From: Dioszegia crocea
Taxonomy: Eukaryota > Basidiomycota > Tremellomycetes > Tremellales > Bulleribasidiaceae
Reading direction: 5' to 3'
NCBI GenBank assembly: GCA_001600615.1
Contig: BCKK01000005.1
Span: 1,451,559 to 1,515,558 of the forward strand
Length of the DNA stretch: 64,000 nucleotides
The notes under the pieces are model-generated. The model did not search any database and was not told the DNA's origin. It saw nothing but the letters and a program-made list of their open reading frames with translations. The position numbers and the translations under genes were made by a program. Of this stretch, positions 10,589 to 23,500 are shown one piece after another. How positions within the stretch are numbered: position 1 is the stretch's first letter; each line of letters opens with the position of its first letter.

Positions 10589-12160
10589 CTATGCCGATGC
10601 GGCTAGACCGGGCTTGAGAACCCTGCCAAAAACCGCCTTGTCGAGCGTCTCTAGTCGAGCGTATTCCTCCTGGGATTAAGTATTTCTCCCCTATTTCCCC
10701 CTATACTCCAATGACTCACCTTCACCACATCCGAACACAATTCAACCAGCAGCCCAAACACCGCCTCAACCTGGCTTCTCAAATGCGCATATATCGACCC
10801 CTCAGAGTAATCATGCACGGCCACCGCTGCATCCTCCTTTTCCCCCTCGTCGAGCTGTACGCAGAGACGCGACATGACGTCTAGTATCTGTCCGCGCCAT
10901 CTCGATACTCGACCAGTAGACGCCGTGTGTTTCATTACGCAGAGAAGGGCGGAGAGGTTTGCTTCGAAGTGAGGTAGGACGGCCGGTGTGGGTGGGTATG
11001 CGAGGGGTTGGAGTAAATTGGGGATTATCGACTAAATCCATCAGCTTAGCGCTATCCACAGGAAACGTATAGCTTACTTTCATCCACCGTAGTATACCGG
11101 ACTTCATCACTCCGCATAAGAGCTCCAAGTCCTTGGCCACCTGTATCAACACCACCCTCCCCTCTATCCCACTAGGGGCATACATCCACCCCGACAGCAC
11201 AGCCTTGTCCATGATATCCGCCAGAACCTCTGCCCTTTTTGCGCCCTCCGTCACCCTCCCAGCCAGCTCCAGCGTAATAGGCATGACATGCGGTAAGGGC
11301 ACATGCGGATGTGTCGACAGTAGATGGATCAGACTCTTCAACAAAAGCCTATCCATTCCCATCCGCTTCATTGTTGATGCCGATATCGCCCCAATCCACT
11401 TATTCAGGACAGTGACTCCTCGTCCGCGCCACGCGGGGTCCCAATCATCAATCATCATCAATGTCGGAGGAAGGATGAGGCCGATTCGATCTGGGATATC
11501 GGACGGTGGGAGGTGGACGCAGCACCAGGCGAGTATGTTGTACTGGCCCCATGCGTCTGGCTGTTTCCAGATTTGCGCGGCATCATTTTGGAGGTCGGAC
11601 ATTGCGTCGGGTCCTCCAGCGGGGCGAGGGAGGGCGCGCGCGGTTTGAGGGTTCAGCATGGGGTGAGAGACTGAGAAGAGGGGACGGAGGGTGTGGGTAA
11701 GGAGGTGAAGGGTTATTTGGGCAGTGGGGGTGTTGAGAGCGATATCTGCGCTGTCAGCTAATAACTCACACCAAGTAATCAAGCAGCTTACTATCGATGA
11801 TTGTACGTAACTCAGGCGAGGTCCATACATCCTCGCCGTATAACCGTGTGATTTGCCCAAAGACCTCCCCTTGTTCTTCCAAGCTTAGCTCGGCCCAGGT
11901 TGAAGATTCCTTCAATTCCTGGATTTCGTGCAAGACACCAGAAGCTCTGGTTCGATATGATCTAGCAGGTACCGATACTGCCGATTAGCCTTATGTTATC
12001 GAGTGAACTCACAGTCGTGGTCGGCCATAAATACCGGAAGGAGGTCTTCGGGGAGGCGTAACTTGGCGGCAAGTGCTCGAAGTGTCGCCAAGTATTCCGT
12101 TTTGCTGACAGATTTCGGCTGAACTTCAGCCTCATCTGGGACTTCTTCAATGAGAGCCAT
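10589..12160 (-). CDS. TTI2: TTI2-like protein (TELO2-TTI1-TTI2 complex)
   Basis: Five exons on the minus strand (12160-12013, 11977-11792, 11745-11078, 11031-10720, 10669-10589) give 464 residues. The protein is all-helical with HEAT-like character. The segment IGLILPPTLMMIDDWDPAWR followed by RGVTVLNKWIGAIS matches the core of Tti2-family proteins (P-x-L-x-L-x-DD-x-D-x-x-x-R-x-x-G-x-x-x-L). Tti2 is part of the TTT complex, an Hsp90-linked co-chaperone for the PIKK kinases (TOR, ATM, ATR, DNA-PK class). The family call rests on this core motif and overall layout, not on a search, so a generic ARM/HEAT protein remains possible. The start MALIEEVPDEAEV was chosen as the ATG that opens the spliced frame. 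Next gene upstream on the same strand is CGI121. Confidence 0.6.
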
Positions 12161-12677
12161 GATATCTGCGATGCTATACTGTAGAGAATGATGAAGGAAG
12201 AGATATATAGGCGGACTTTTGGCTGAGCGTGATTGAGGATGCCATCTCGGCGATCGCCGGTGTGTCATCGTGTTTCAGAGTGTGTTTGTCATCAAGCTTA
12301 GTCACCAGTCGTGGCTCTTACATGAGGCTTGCAGGTGAAGCTTGAAGCTCCCTATGCCAACGATGAGAGTAACAGCAGATGTACTCATTCCGACTGCGCG
12401 AGAACTAATCCATGAGCCGTTACCCACATGACGCCGATTGAGCAGCGAAGTTGGAATGCCCTGTACAGTCTAATATCTACAAATCTATCACATTCCCCTT
12501 CATTTGGCTGGCGGTATCCTATGCTCGTGAGGAACTTGACTCCATGGCCCAATATAAGATCAACAGGACGCCCACACAATGCGCACTGTTGTCCCCCGAA
12601 TGCCAGATAAGCGGGTTCCAAATCGCGGGGTCGATTGCCCTTCGCAACTCGAACATCCTGTACGACGGTACGGATCC
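12161..12677. other. Intergenic region between CGI121 and the TTI2-like gene
   Basis: Between the end of CGI121 and the start of the TTI2-like gene, both on the minus strand. Open frames here are chance readings and no splice-compatible exon was found. It likely holds the TTI2 promoter and the CGI121 3' UTR. Confidence 0.5.
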
Positions 12678-13404
12678 TCATGTGACCGACTTGATGGCGA
12701 TTGCGGAAACGACGGCGGCTCTCTTCATCTCCAGCATTTCTCCAGGTGGCAGCTTGAGCGTGTTCATCTCGCTTGTTTTGTAGATCTGAAGGGTCAGCTA
12801 TGAATCTCACCAGTAGACGAAGAGGAAGCATCTAGCTCACCTTGTCCACTTTACTCCAATCCGCTTTGGCCCCTTTGTCCAGCTCCTCCAGGGTGACAAG
12901 TCTGCCCTTGACGACTTCCTCAATCTCGGCCCAGACCTTCTTTTGCCCCTCGACATCTGCTTCGCTTTCGGGTCCTATCCGGACCACGACCAGCTCCGTC
13001 GTCTTATCCGACAGCCCGTGTCGCCGTATCGAGTCGGTAATGTTATTGTTGGGAGAGAGGGATAGTAGAAGTTCCGAATGTATGTTGTGTGATCGAGTCT
13101 GAAGACCAGTAGGAGTGAGGGCATTGAGCAGTGTATTTTGAATAGCAGTCAGGAGGTGTTCGCGGGATACAATCTGTCGTCATCAGCAAGGCAAGGCGTC
13201 GTCAACTTTGGCACAGCGTACCAAGCTAGCTTCTATGAAGCCAAAATCAACCTCTCGTCTTGCCTTGTCGCCCTCAGGTCCCTGCGCCGTCGCTGCTGCG
13301 ATCAAGCGACGGCGGATTTCTGGCGCATTGGTCAGGTCGTGGAATAGGGCAATGTGGACGGTTCTGAGTTCGGCAGGGAAATGTGAGAGGGTGTAGGTTT
13401 CCAT
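12678..13404 (-). CDS. CGI121: EKC/KEOPS complex subunit CGI121
   Basis: Three exons (13404-13222, 13173-12841, 12785-12678) give 207 residues. Cgi121 binds the kinase Bud32 in the KEOPS complex, which makes t6A37 in ANN-decoding tRNAs and affects telomeres. The protein starts METYTLSHFPAELRTVHIALF, then reads DFGFIEASLIVS across the first splice, then HLLTAIQNTLL, matching the family's FP..., F-A-F-I-x-A and H-L-x-x-A patterns. NIHSELLLSLSPNNNITDSI matches the conserved R-x-x-x-x-E-x-x-x-x-L-S-P-x-N-N-I. The C-terminus VVSAIAIKSVT is the usual end. Length is close to the family norm. Divergent from COG1, 314 bp away. Confidence 0.85.
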
Positions 13405-13718
13405 TTCGCAGGCTGTAGGGCGCGGCTAGATGGGGCGATGATTGCTTTATGAAGGGCTGTAGGAGGTATACGATCTGCGAGATTGAGTTGGAACTTTTGG
13501 CTGATGGTCAGGGCCGCAGTGTCACACTTTCCCACGGTTGCAGGAAAGCTGTGACTGTTTCACCCTTGTGACACCCTGTGACCACTCCCGTCTCGTCGCG
13601 CACCCATAATAACGACTGATGTCCATACCTCACTCTTCTAACACTACTCATCGGTACACCTCAGCTCTCCAGCCTCGCTGGTGGAGTAGACCTGGAACCG
13701 CCTGAATTCAGCTTCATA
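13405..13718. promoter_or_regulatory. Divergent intergenic region CGI121 / COG1
   Basis: The 314 bp between divergent start codons should carry both promoters. No recognised regulator motif was identified. Confidence 0.45.
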
Positions 13719-16700
13719 ATGACATCCCGCAACACCCCCGGACCCTCCGTGACTTCCCCCCTCGTCCGCTCTCCAGATTCCCACGGCTACCCCCAATTAT
13801 CCCCCTCAACATCCACCCTCTCAAGACCGAACGGTCTATCTTCCCGGAACTCCCGGACCGCATCGAGCTTTAGCTCATTCATCGAGACGCCTACGCGCAA
13901 TGGTCCGTCACTACCCCGGTCAAGCTATACGCCAAATCCAAATCTACGCCATATCGCACCGTCTTCCATCCCCGCTTCGTCCTCTGGCGGGGCGACACCT
14001 GACTATAAGCGTCGAGCGAAACGAATGGCGGAGCGGGGATTGATTAAAGAGGGAGAAAAGGATTGGGGGAATGTTGAGCCAGATGAGGTGTTTAGGAGGT
14101 TACCCGTCACGGAAGTCAGAAGGGTCGAGGGGAAAATGAGGAAAGAGGCTTTAGATAAGCAGTCGGATTTGAGAGCGATGGTGGGGTGAGTTGAACCATT
14201 CAGCTAAAAGGTCAACAAAGATCTTGACAAGCTGATCTCCTAGGACTCGTTATCGAGATCTATTAACTTCCGCTACGCAAATATCCACCCTGCGCACTGC
14301 ATCTCTACACCTCTCTGATTCTCTACGGACAGTAGCGGCAGCTTGCGCCAATGCGGACGATATCGCCATCACAGCTGAGACGTCTACGCAAGGCTCGGAT
14401 TCCGAGGATGTAATGGCCATCCTACCCATCGCGGCGCATATGAAACTACTCCTTGATGCGCCCGAAGCACTTTATGCGTATCTTGGCGAAGGGGAGGTAT
14501 TGCGGGCAGGGTGGTTGTGGTTAGTGGCTAGAGTCGTGAAGGAGGGAATCACAAGTATGGGTGAGGCTAGTGAGGTATGTCCGTTTGTTGAGAAGAGTTT
14601 GACAAATGCTGATGAGGCAGATCTATCAGCCTTTGCTGGCGAAGCAATGGGAATTGCTCGTTCCTTTCCGCGCGCAGATCGTGCAGAAAGCAACGGAGAA
14701 GTTACGTTCGAAAGTCAAGATAGACACAAGAGTAAGTTGTCCGCGACTCCTCCGAACGCGTACTTACAACTCCAGACGCTCGCAGAAACCCTCCTCGCCA
14801 TAATCCTCCTTGACAACCTTCCCATATCAGAGACCCTCTCTCTTCTCCTCACTCAGCGCACACTCGCCCTGCGCGATATCCTCGCTCACCCAACTACCGT
14901 CAGACCGGTCGGATCGTCTTCCAATCGTAAAGGCAAAGAGACTGCTCCGGTCGAGCCACCCACATCAGCCATGGAGCGTGAATCCATCGGTGCGGTCCTA
15001 GGAACAGCCGTTGAGTGTTTATTGGACACATCGGAACTTGCCACTCAGGTTTTTGCCAAACGATCCGACAAAGCCAACGAGAGTCTGCTAGAGGAATTGA
15101 TAAGGCTAGTACAGCAAGGCGAGGTGAACCCACCGACCATCACACAGCACAAAACCCCACTTCGGCGAAATTCATCTTCGACACATCACCGTCGTGCTTC
15201 ACGTCTCGTTTCTATTTCATTACCCTTTACCGACCCCACATCCCATACAAACCCAGATTCCTCGCCGCCAATAACGACATTGAGGATTATACAATCTCTC
15301 CCTTCGTCACAAATTCTTCTACGCCATTTACCTAGCTCGATAACGGGTTTTACACCTTTTATAACACCTCCGCAATCCCCCGACTTGGCGGAAAGGCTGG
15401 AGAAGTGGCAACTGGACGGAGTAGGGATTTTGGGCAATGCGGCACCGGCATGGTTGGCCGATTTGCATACTGCTCAGGCGGTGTGGGGCGTTCGGGCGAT
15501 CTTAGCGGGGAAGCTTGGTACTGGGGAGTTTGAAGTCAAGATTGAGAAGGCGCTAGAGGATCAGTGGGGGGCTAGAGCGAGAGGCATCTGGACGGCGGGT
15601 ACGGATGGTTTGGTCAGTACTGTGAGAAGTGAGGTGGAGAGGGCAGTACAGGAGATACAGACCAAAGCGGCGGAAAGTGGTACGTCCCCAATTTTGACAA
15701 GTACGCCTTTCCTCGAGCTGACAATTACAGACATAAATCCTGAAAAGCACGTCTTTTCAACGACAACGTTCCCTTCCATCCCATCTGCCACTCTCAACAT
15801 TCCTAATCCTATTTCTTTCCCAACCTTCATGTCCAGTTTGAAGAAAAGGAACGTATACCGTACCCCACTCTTGGACCGGGTATTAATCATCCTTGAAGAC
15901 TCCGCCAAGGAGCTATCAGCGGATGTCACGGGGCTACCGGAAAGTCTGGGGAAGGCATATATGGCGCAAGTGCAGATTGGGCTCGAAGGAATACTGGGTG
16001 TATTGAGGAGTCTATTGGAGGGTCTCAGTCAGGCTGGCGAGGAGGCACAAGAGGGCTCCGCGCCAGTGGCAAGAGACAAGGTCTATGCCGAGTTGTTTAT
16101 CGGTCGTTTGGCCTTGTTCCTTGTCAGACAATCCCCATTTTTGGAGACTCTGACGGGCAGTCCGGTCAACGAATCAGGTAAGCTTCTGTTTCAACTTTGC
16201 AGCCAATACGCACAATAATAGAACTCGAAAGAAGCTTACCAACTCCAGATCCCATACCGACCGCCCTACTCGCCCTCCATTCCACATCAACAACGACCTG
16301 GCGCACCCAATCCACCACCTCAGCCCTATCCCACCTCTCCCCCCTGTTCTCTCCTCATCGCGGCCCCCGTGAAGTTTCAGCAACATGGCAAGGCCCCCAC
16401 CCTATCTCACCATCTGCACCCATCATTGTCGCCCTTCACTCCCTGGTCAAAGCTGTACGACACCTTGGAATACCTCCAATGGGCAGTACGGGCCTGGATA
16501 GGGAAATCCCAGTGGTCAGACGATTAGTGGAGGAGTTTGTGGATACCGCTCGAGCTCTTGAAGGGTGGGGAGGGATGGAAGGGGAAAGTTGTATTCAGGC
16601 TGCTGTTGATTTGGGTTTCTTGTGCTTGGTTAGAGGAGGTGTCGTGGACGAGGACGAGGGTGTAAAGGGGATGCTAGAGAAGGTGAGCTAGGATCCTGTT

Positions 16701-17068
16701 GAAGGAAGACAAAGCTAAAGTGTTAGATTCCCGAATCACACAAATCAACATTTCCCCAACTTCTCTCTCCAATCCTAGCCGAGTCGATCCGGCGAGTCCA
16801 ATTAATCCTTCACCCACTATTAACACACCTCCAACCTACACTCTCTCAACATCTATCTTTACCTACACCGACGGCACCAAAGGCCCGGAATGGCGATACC
16901 CGATCGCAATTACTTCGATTTGGACCGCCCTCGGGTCGGATTGTGCCGATAGGCTCTGGTGGGGATGGGGAGGGACAGGCTGCAGTGACGACCACGACGG
17001 AGTTTAGGAGTCCGATCGCCGTTGCGAAACCTGGGAAACGGTTTGGGTTGGTTAGTATTGCTTCGTAG
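13719..17068 (+). CDS. COG1: Conserved oligomeric Golgi complex subunit 1 (COG1)
   Basis: Seven exons (13719-14185, 14244-14574, 14621-14731, 14776-15679, 15731-16177, 16222-16682, 16727-17068) give about 1020 residues. COG is the tethering complex for retrograde transport within the Golgi. After a long Ser/Pro-rich N-terminal tail (about 90 residues), the conserved Vps51-like start is seen: KQSDLRAMVG joined by splicing to TRYRDLLTSATQISTLR, followed by a helical rod. IYQPLLAKQWELLVPFRAQI fits the family. The middle and C-terminal parts are divergent helical sequence. The fourth intron (15680-15730, 51 nt) is a multiple of three and has no stop, so retention would add 17 residues without breaking the frame. 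Its gctgac branch site supports removal. Confidence 0.8.
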
Positions 17069-17418
17069 ACGAGTATGCAGGGCTTTGCTTTGGGTTTTGA
17101 GAAGGGTCTGATGATTGAGGCCTGGAGATTATACATCAATCTCAACCGCCTAGATCAGGGCCTGAAAACCATACATCTTAATGTCAGCCGACTAGTATGG
17201 TGTGCTGCCATCTCAACGTCCCAATGCCGGCCTTGTTACAACTCGTACCTTTCGCAGATGGATGAAGGGTCCAGAAGTCCAAGAAGATATTTGATGATGC
17301 TACATATCGTATAAAGATCTAGTTGGTGTATACAAAGTTTCCTAACTATGGCGCAATGCAATAAACAAAACAATCAATGTCCAATGTCCCAACTCTCCTC
17401 TTAACCCTAACGCCCGTC
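17069..17418. other. Convergent 3' region COG1 / membrane glycoprotein gene
   Basis: The two genes point at each other across 350 bp. It presumably holds two 3' UTRs. No exon was supported. Confidence 0.5.
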
Positions 17419-19618
17419 TCATCTCCCACCGGCCGTCCATCCACCAGCCGGACCTCCCCTAGAATCTGAGCCCGGCGGCGGCGGCGGCGTCAACGGTGTC
17501 CTTTCCCCAATATCCCCTTCTTCCTGATCCCCCGCTTCCCTCGGCACATCCGTATACAACGGCGGCAAATCAACAATATCCACTCTACCCGCATCTTCAT
17601 GTCTCCTGAATTGAGGTTGACGATCCATCATATCCCTCTCTCGCCTTCTTCCTCCACCACCCGTCCCACCTTCCCGCCCATTATCGCCTGCCATCGCCGG
17701 TACATCCTCTGGTCTATCATGATTAACCACTCGCATCCCTCTTCCTCCATTCTGTGCCGCTCCAGGCGGTAATGGTAATGGATACTGATCATGTCGTTTT
17801 TCGCCATTCCCAATCGGAGAAAGAGGGTTCGAGGTATTTGTCGGTGTTGGGACTGGCGCAGGGGACAAGGCCCCAGGTGACGGTAGTCGATTACCCGACA
17901 CACCAGATGTATTGGAAGGACCGATCCCAGGCCCAATTGGGTATTTAGACGGTAGTGGCCCCGCCCTCCCAGGTCCTTCATCCCCCATATCCCCAGTCGT
18001 AATCCTACTCTCCCTTCCTCTTGCCGGACCCACTCCGAGCCCTGCAAACCCCGCAGAAGTCATCGTTCCCCTCTCTGACATTTCTTCCCCTGCACTTGCA
18101 CCTACACCATAATGCCGATTCCCATCATCTAGGGGAACAGCCGAGTATCTTCCGCCCATCGAGCCGGTCGTTGTTGAAGTAGGGTAAGGCGATACGAAAG
18201 GTTGTGCGCCAACTTGAGAATCTGTATATCCTCCCATTCCCTGATCGCCATCCCCATCCCCATCACCGACGTCCGTCCGATCATCTGCCAGATCCAACTC
18301 GTTCCCTTTGCCCCTATCTGCCCTTCCGCCAGCTGCGTCTGCACGTCTCTTACGGCGAAGGAGGAACCATACCATCCCGCCTATCAGAGCAAGGGCGGCA
18401 AGGACACCAATCACAATTCCGGCAATGGCTCCTCCGGTTATACCGTTATTGTTGGATCGGGGAGTTTGGGCAGGATTCGTAGCCACTGGTAAAGTGTTGG
18501 TAGCTACGCCGACGGGCCATGCGCCTGTGCCTTGCACAGATTGGGCGATACAGGATGAAGAAGTTTTGTTGGTGTTGGCGACTTCGTATATCCCCGCTGC
18601 GCCACCTGAGCCATATTGGTTTTTGTTGCTGATGTGTCAGCTATAATTCACTGCCCATCCAATCGGCATGAAATTCAAAGCTAATAAGAGAAATCAAAGA
18701 CTCACTTCATCAAAACCGTAAATCTAGTACCCGACGTCATATTAACAACCCAATCACTACTATACCCACTCGTATCGTCAATAACAACATCGAAGGGGTA
18801 ATAAGCCTGAGTGAGAGGAATAACGGTAAAGTTATAAGGGGCATTATCGGCCGTACCGTCCCATTGAATTTCAAAACCTGGTTGACATTGCTGTGCTCGG
18901 CCCGCAACGGAGTATGAGAATGCTTTGGCGGTTTGGTTTCGAGAGGCTGTATTGAGACAGGCTGTATTTGGTGATGAGCCGACTATTTGGAGTGCTGAAG
19001 TACCGCCTGAAAAGGTTAGCGGTAGATCTATTCTTCTGGCCAGAGAACAGCGTACCTGATCCGATTCCCCGCGCGTCCGACATGAGCATCACGTAGTTTG
19101 TCCCCTGATTGAGTTGAACTTGGATCTGAGGGGGTCAGCTAAGGTGATTGCAAAGCATGGCATGTCAGACGAAAAGCCTACCTGATATGCACCCTGGCCA
19201 TTCCGATAAGCCGAAGCGGGGATTTGATAAATGAACGGTTGTCCGCCTATCGGCCTGAAGAAGTCAGTATCCGGCCTGATAGCATGACCAAAGCGCGAGT
19301 TCAAGACTTACACAACCCAAGCTTGGAACGGCGCCACTGCTCCTGCGCCCCAGGTGAGGTTGACGAGCTGAATCATCAGCATGGGCTCGATAGGATCATC
19401 CAGGGCCGACCGGTGAGAAATAGCTGCCAAGGTTGGTCTTCGAAGGGGTCATTGCGAGGGGGTTGTGAGGCCACACTCACCTGACACTGAGATACCTGCG
19501 TCGGCCACATGAAGAAGAACTTTCCCGGACCGGGCGTAGCTTCTTGCGCGATGGCTCCTTTGGTGCCGGCAAGCAGGAGCGCGAGAAGGGGGAAGAGGCC
19601 GAATGATGGCATCTTCAT
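17419..19618 (-). CDS. Predicted type I plasma-membrane glycoprotein of unknown function
   Basis: Six exons from 19618 (19618-19481, 19367-19312, 19254-19182, then three more) give roughly 600 residues. The N-terminus MKMPSFGLFPLLALLLAG plus KGAIAQ is a clear signal peptide. The extracellular part contains several N-x-S/T sites (LVNLTWG, SRNQTAK, YNFTVIP, VNMTSG, NTNKTSS) and four scattered cysteines that could pair. It has no catalytic motif I recognise. One membrane helix follows (GGAIAGIVIGVLAALALIGG then MVWFLL), with the stop-transfer RRKRRAD. The long cytosolic tail is Gly/Pro/Asp/Arg-rich and disordered. This plan (signal, glyco-ectodomain, GGxIAGIVIG helix, disordered tail) is common among fungal surface proteins, including stress sensors, but I see neither a WSC nor another named domain. 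Role unknown. Confidence 0.7.
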
Positions 19619-20504
19619 CGAGAGATACGTGAATGTAGTGGACGAGGGACCGGAAGAAAAGGATGAGAGTGACAAGATAGGGATACCAAGTTGCCGAATT
19701 GATCAAAGAACGCCCTCGAGCGCGCTGCTTGTCGTCGGGCCAGCCGATATAGTCGCAGAGGTAGGGCTCGGAGGTGTACGATGTACGCGTAGCGTTTGTC
19801 GATCCTGATCCGAGAGGTGTAGATCCCGAAATTTCACGCGTACGGCCAGCGTTTGATACCGTCGCAAACACGCAGAGCCCTTCTCCTAAATGTAAGAGTT
19901 TGAGACCGAGACCGAAGGTCGGGAAGGGGCCGGAATCGGCCAAATGTAGAGCGTGAAGGCTGCCTTTGGAACAAAGCTGGCAATGCGGTGTGGGTACTAC
20001 GGCGCCGGAGAGCACTGCGTGGCTGTAGGAGTAAACTAGATGAGCAGGACACGCTGAAGTAGGGGAATCACAAGGCACAAAGGGAAAGCTAGTACTTTGG
20101 TTGTGCACCAAGAGATGCTCAGGAACAGCGCTACTTACGGCATGGACATTAGCACCGCCTGAATGCATCCGAGTCCCGAGAGGGAAAATCATCATGGATG
20201 TGATCGCATTTGTATATCCCCTGTATATCCAGTGTAGGGCCCAGTACAGGTTGAGTTATGGACCGGGACGAGATATCTGACTGAATGTGTAGAAAGAACG
20301 CAAGTGGGAAGAAAACCCCATTATGGCTGACATTATACTGATACAAGAAAGCTCGACCTTAGATATATCCCCTACGGCTCCTAGACTCCTCGCCTTTCCC
20401 CCATGCCCCTCAACCTACTCTCATCTGTTCATTATACTACACACTCAACTGTATCCGTTCCCTTCCGCCCCATCAGCCCGACCGCTCCTGCACAACCTCC
20501 ACTC
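19619..20504. other. Long intergenic region upstream of the membrane glycoprotein gene
   Basis: An 886-bp region between the end of ASE1 and the start of the glycoprotein gene, both on the minus strand. The long upstream region may mean elaborate regulation of the surface protein. Several chance open frames exist on both strands but none shows protein-like composition joined to splice signals. Confidence 0.45.
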
Positions 20505-23500
20505 TTACTCAAAAACATCCCCTTCTTCCTCTTGCATAATCTCCATCTCCCTACCGCCTCTCCTCCCCATATCAACCTCCGCACCCCCATCCTCATCCAC
20601 CTGACCCATATCCTCGGGGTAATGCTCAACAGCACTAATCATCCCGCACATAACACTCTGTCTCGGCCTAAAGCTCTTCCGTGCCGGTCGTCTCCCATTG
20701 GCTTTGGCAAGATTATGTAGTGGCGGAAGAGGAAGTTGGACATGGAGCGATATCGACGGTAGTGGTAAGGGTGGCGGTGGCATCCCATCATGAGACGACG
20801 CCCCCGATCCTGATGCTATACGCGAAGACGAAACAGTAGGCCGAGGTAATCCACACGATTCAGCAGCAGGTGTATTCCCATTTGACGCAGTTTGTCGAGA
20901 TCCGACTGATGTCGAGGAAGGGATTCTCGATGCAATCCCTGTTCCCGAACTGGTGGTCGATCGACTCGGTTGTCTTATCCCCGATCCCGAACCTGCGCCA
21001 GACGAATACGTCCCGCTCCCTAAACCCAACATAGGCGCCTGTGAAACTTTCTGACGTTTCCCACCGCCCACAGCGCCCATGGGTGTCGGTGTCGGTGCTT
21101 CCCTCTTCCGCATGACTGAACTGGCCGATGTGGTAGTGGCTGTGGATCGGGCGGTGGAAGGTGTCGGACGAACAGTTTTGGCGGGTGCGAGAGGTTTGAC
21201 GCGTGGAGGTGGAGCAGTAGGTGCGAGGCCCATCCGTATCCGCTGAACCCTTGTCAGCTGTGGCACTGGAGAGGGAGGGGATGAAATTACTTACTTTTTT
21301 AGCTTCTTTTGCTTGATCTTTAGCTTCCAGCGCATCGTGGATCTTATCCACTACACGTTCACCTGAAACCATAAATGGTCGTCCGTTGGTTTCTTCCCAT
21401 AGTGGAAGGTGCTTAAGGAGTTCTTGCTCGACCTATAGGTGATCAGCTTATGGTCAAACGAGACCAATCCATTATCCAGTCTGATCCAATCTCATTCCCA
21501 TCCAATCACCAAACCCAAAACGACGAAATCCCACCCTTTCCCGCAACTCCGTAACAAGCTGGCCCAACCCCGACTCACCTTGGGTTTCGCAACCGTAACC
21601 CTCTTTCTCAATTTCTCTTCCCTCAACATAGCACCTCCTCTTCGTTTAAACCTATCCGGATCACTCTGCGCCCTCTCCAATTCATCCTCTTCTTCAACCA
21701 ACGAATGCCATTCGCGCACTTTAGGCAATAGGGTAGCTTTGGATGTAATCTCCGCTCGGAGTTGTTCAATGTAGGTTTCGTGTTCTGCTAACAACTCTTC
21801 GCTGTAGTCGTCTTTTACATATCAGCTATTTCCCCTTGTCCCCATAGAATGTATGGGCATCGCAGCAGATAGCTGAGACGTACCGTTTATATACGGTCCA
21901 AATTCAGATCGTTCATCCTCCGATAACATCAATTCTGTCCACATACTTTCAATCTCCGATCGAACGGCTATGATGAATGACGACAGGCTTGATCGGCGTA
22001 ATTCGAGACATCTTTCCAGCTCAATCTCATACTATGACAGTCAGCTCAACCTCAGATTTTGATACCCCTCCCACTTGACTGCGTCTTCCGGCATTATGCA
22101 AACTCTTCCTTGAATTCCATCTTCCCCCTCACGGGTCTCTCCATACCTTCGCCTCTTTCCCAATAACCCAAACCAGTGAAAGAGTGAAAGACTCACAGCC
22201 CGAATAGCAGCCTCACTACAGCCTATATTCATTTGAATAAAAAGATCAATATGATCTTGATCCAACTGTAATCTCGCCCAGAGCGGTTCAAGGAGATCAT
22301 ATATCGCCTGAATCTTTCCAGCTCGTACACTCTGTTCATTTTCCCACTACATCATCAGCACCATCCACCACCCATGCCCAAAAAAACGTACCAAATCCCT
22401 TACTTCCTCAACCCACCGTAATAGCCCAACTTCCGGCTCAACACCTTGCATACATTTCAAATCCCCCTCTGATTCTTCTTCACCACCAACCTGCCCGGCC
22501 ACGATCTCACCAACGACCCTCGCTAGCAGTTTCTCATACCCCAATTGCGCACCCGGTGTCTCTTCCATCCCCTTGGAAGGTAGAAGGTGGATTGGGAAAT
22601 GATGTAGATGGGATAAAGGGATAGGTGGGAGAGCGAGTTCGGTATGTAATGTGCGTAAGTCGTGCATTGTTGATTCTAAATCAACAAGTCTTGAGGCCTG
22701 ACAATCAGCAACTGGACATAAGCCTTGAACGAGGACTTACCCTTTCTTCAAGCGCTACAGTGACTTTCCCCTCCAACTCCCCCGTTATAGCCTCGCTCAC
22801 ATCATACAGCCCCTCTTCACCTTTTTCTGCAGATCCGATCGAGTCACTTCGGCGTCCGACGGAGAAACGTGAGGGTGCGCCAGTTCCACTGACAATTCTT
22901 GCCAGACCGGGTGCGGTGGGTGCTTTGTTGGTTAGTGTGGAAGATGACGCGATGGGGATTAAAGGGGCGGCGGGCTCGAATGGTGCGCCGAGGAGGATGG
23001 CGAGTTGATTTAGGTAAGATTGTTGTTCTGCGCGTTAGTAAGGGGTGAAAGGGATAGAAGGGGGGTCTTACTTTCGATGTGCTGTAGGCGTTCGTCGTAT
23101 ACCTATCATATCAACTTCGACCCATAATACACGGACACAACAGCTCACCTTTTCCAACTCTTCAGACTGCTTCACAAGCCTCTCAAGCTGTCTTGGCAAG
23201 CTCTGTCACATCAGCACATCACCCCAAAATCCCCCAACTTTGGACTAACCTCATTCTCCACACTCTCCCTTCTACTCTCCGTAATAACATTCCTCCCCTT
23301 ATCCCCTACAGCCCTCGCTAAACAACTCAACCGTCTCTTCTGACCCGCAATCACATCTTTATATTCATCCACTTGCAATTCGCGTTCCCTAAGTAACGCC
23401 TCGACTGCAGCGCGGATCGCCAATTCTATCCGATCTTGATCTGCCTGAAGGGCCGTCGTATCTAGTGCGAGCTGAGCATGTAGTGATTGTAGGTGAGGGA

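Noticed and set aside
12385..12831. Minus-strand open frame of 148 codons
   Set aside because: It overlaps the last exon of CGI121 in a different frame. The CGI121 frame is supported by conserved family sequence.
19449..20195. Minus-strand open frame of 248 codons upstream of the glycoprotein gene
   Set aside because: It overlaps the signal-peptide exon in another frame, shows no protein family features and has no splice partners.
20323..20604. Plus-strand Ser/Pro/His-rich open frame
   Set aside because: Pyrimidine-rich 3' region opposite the ASE1 tail. Composition is explained by C/T bias, and no start context or homology is seen.
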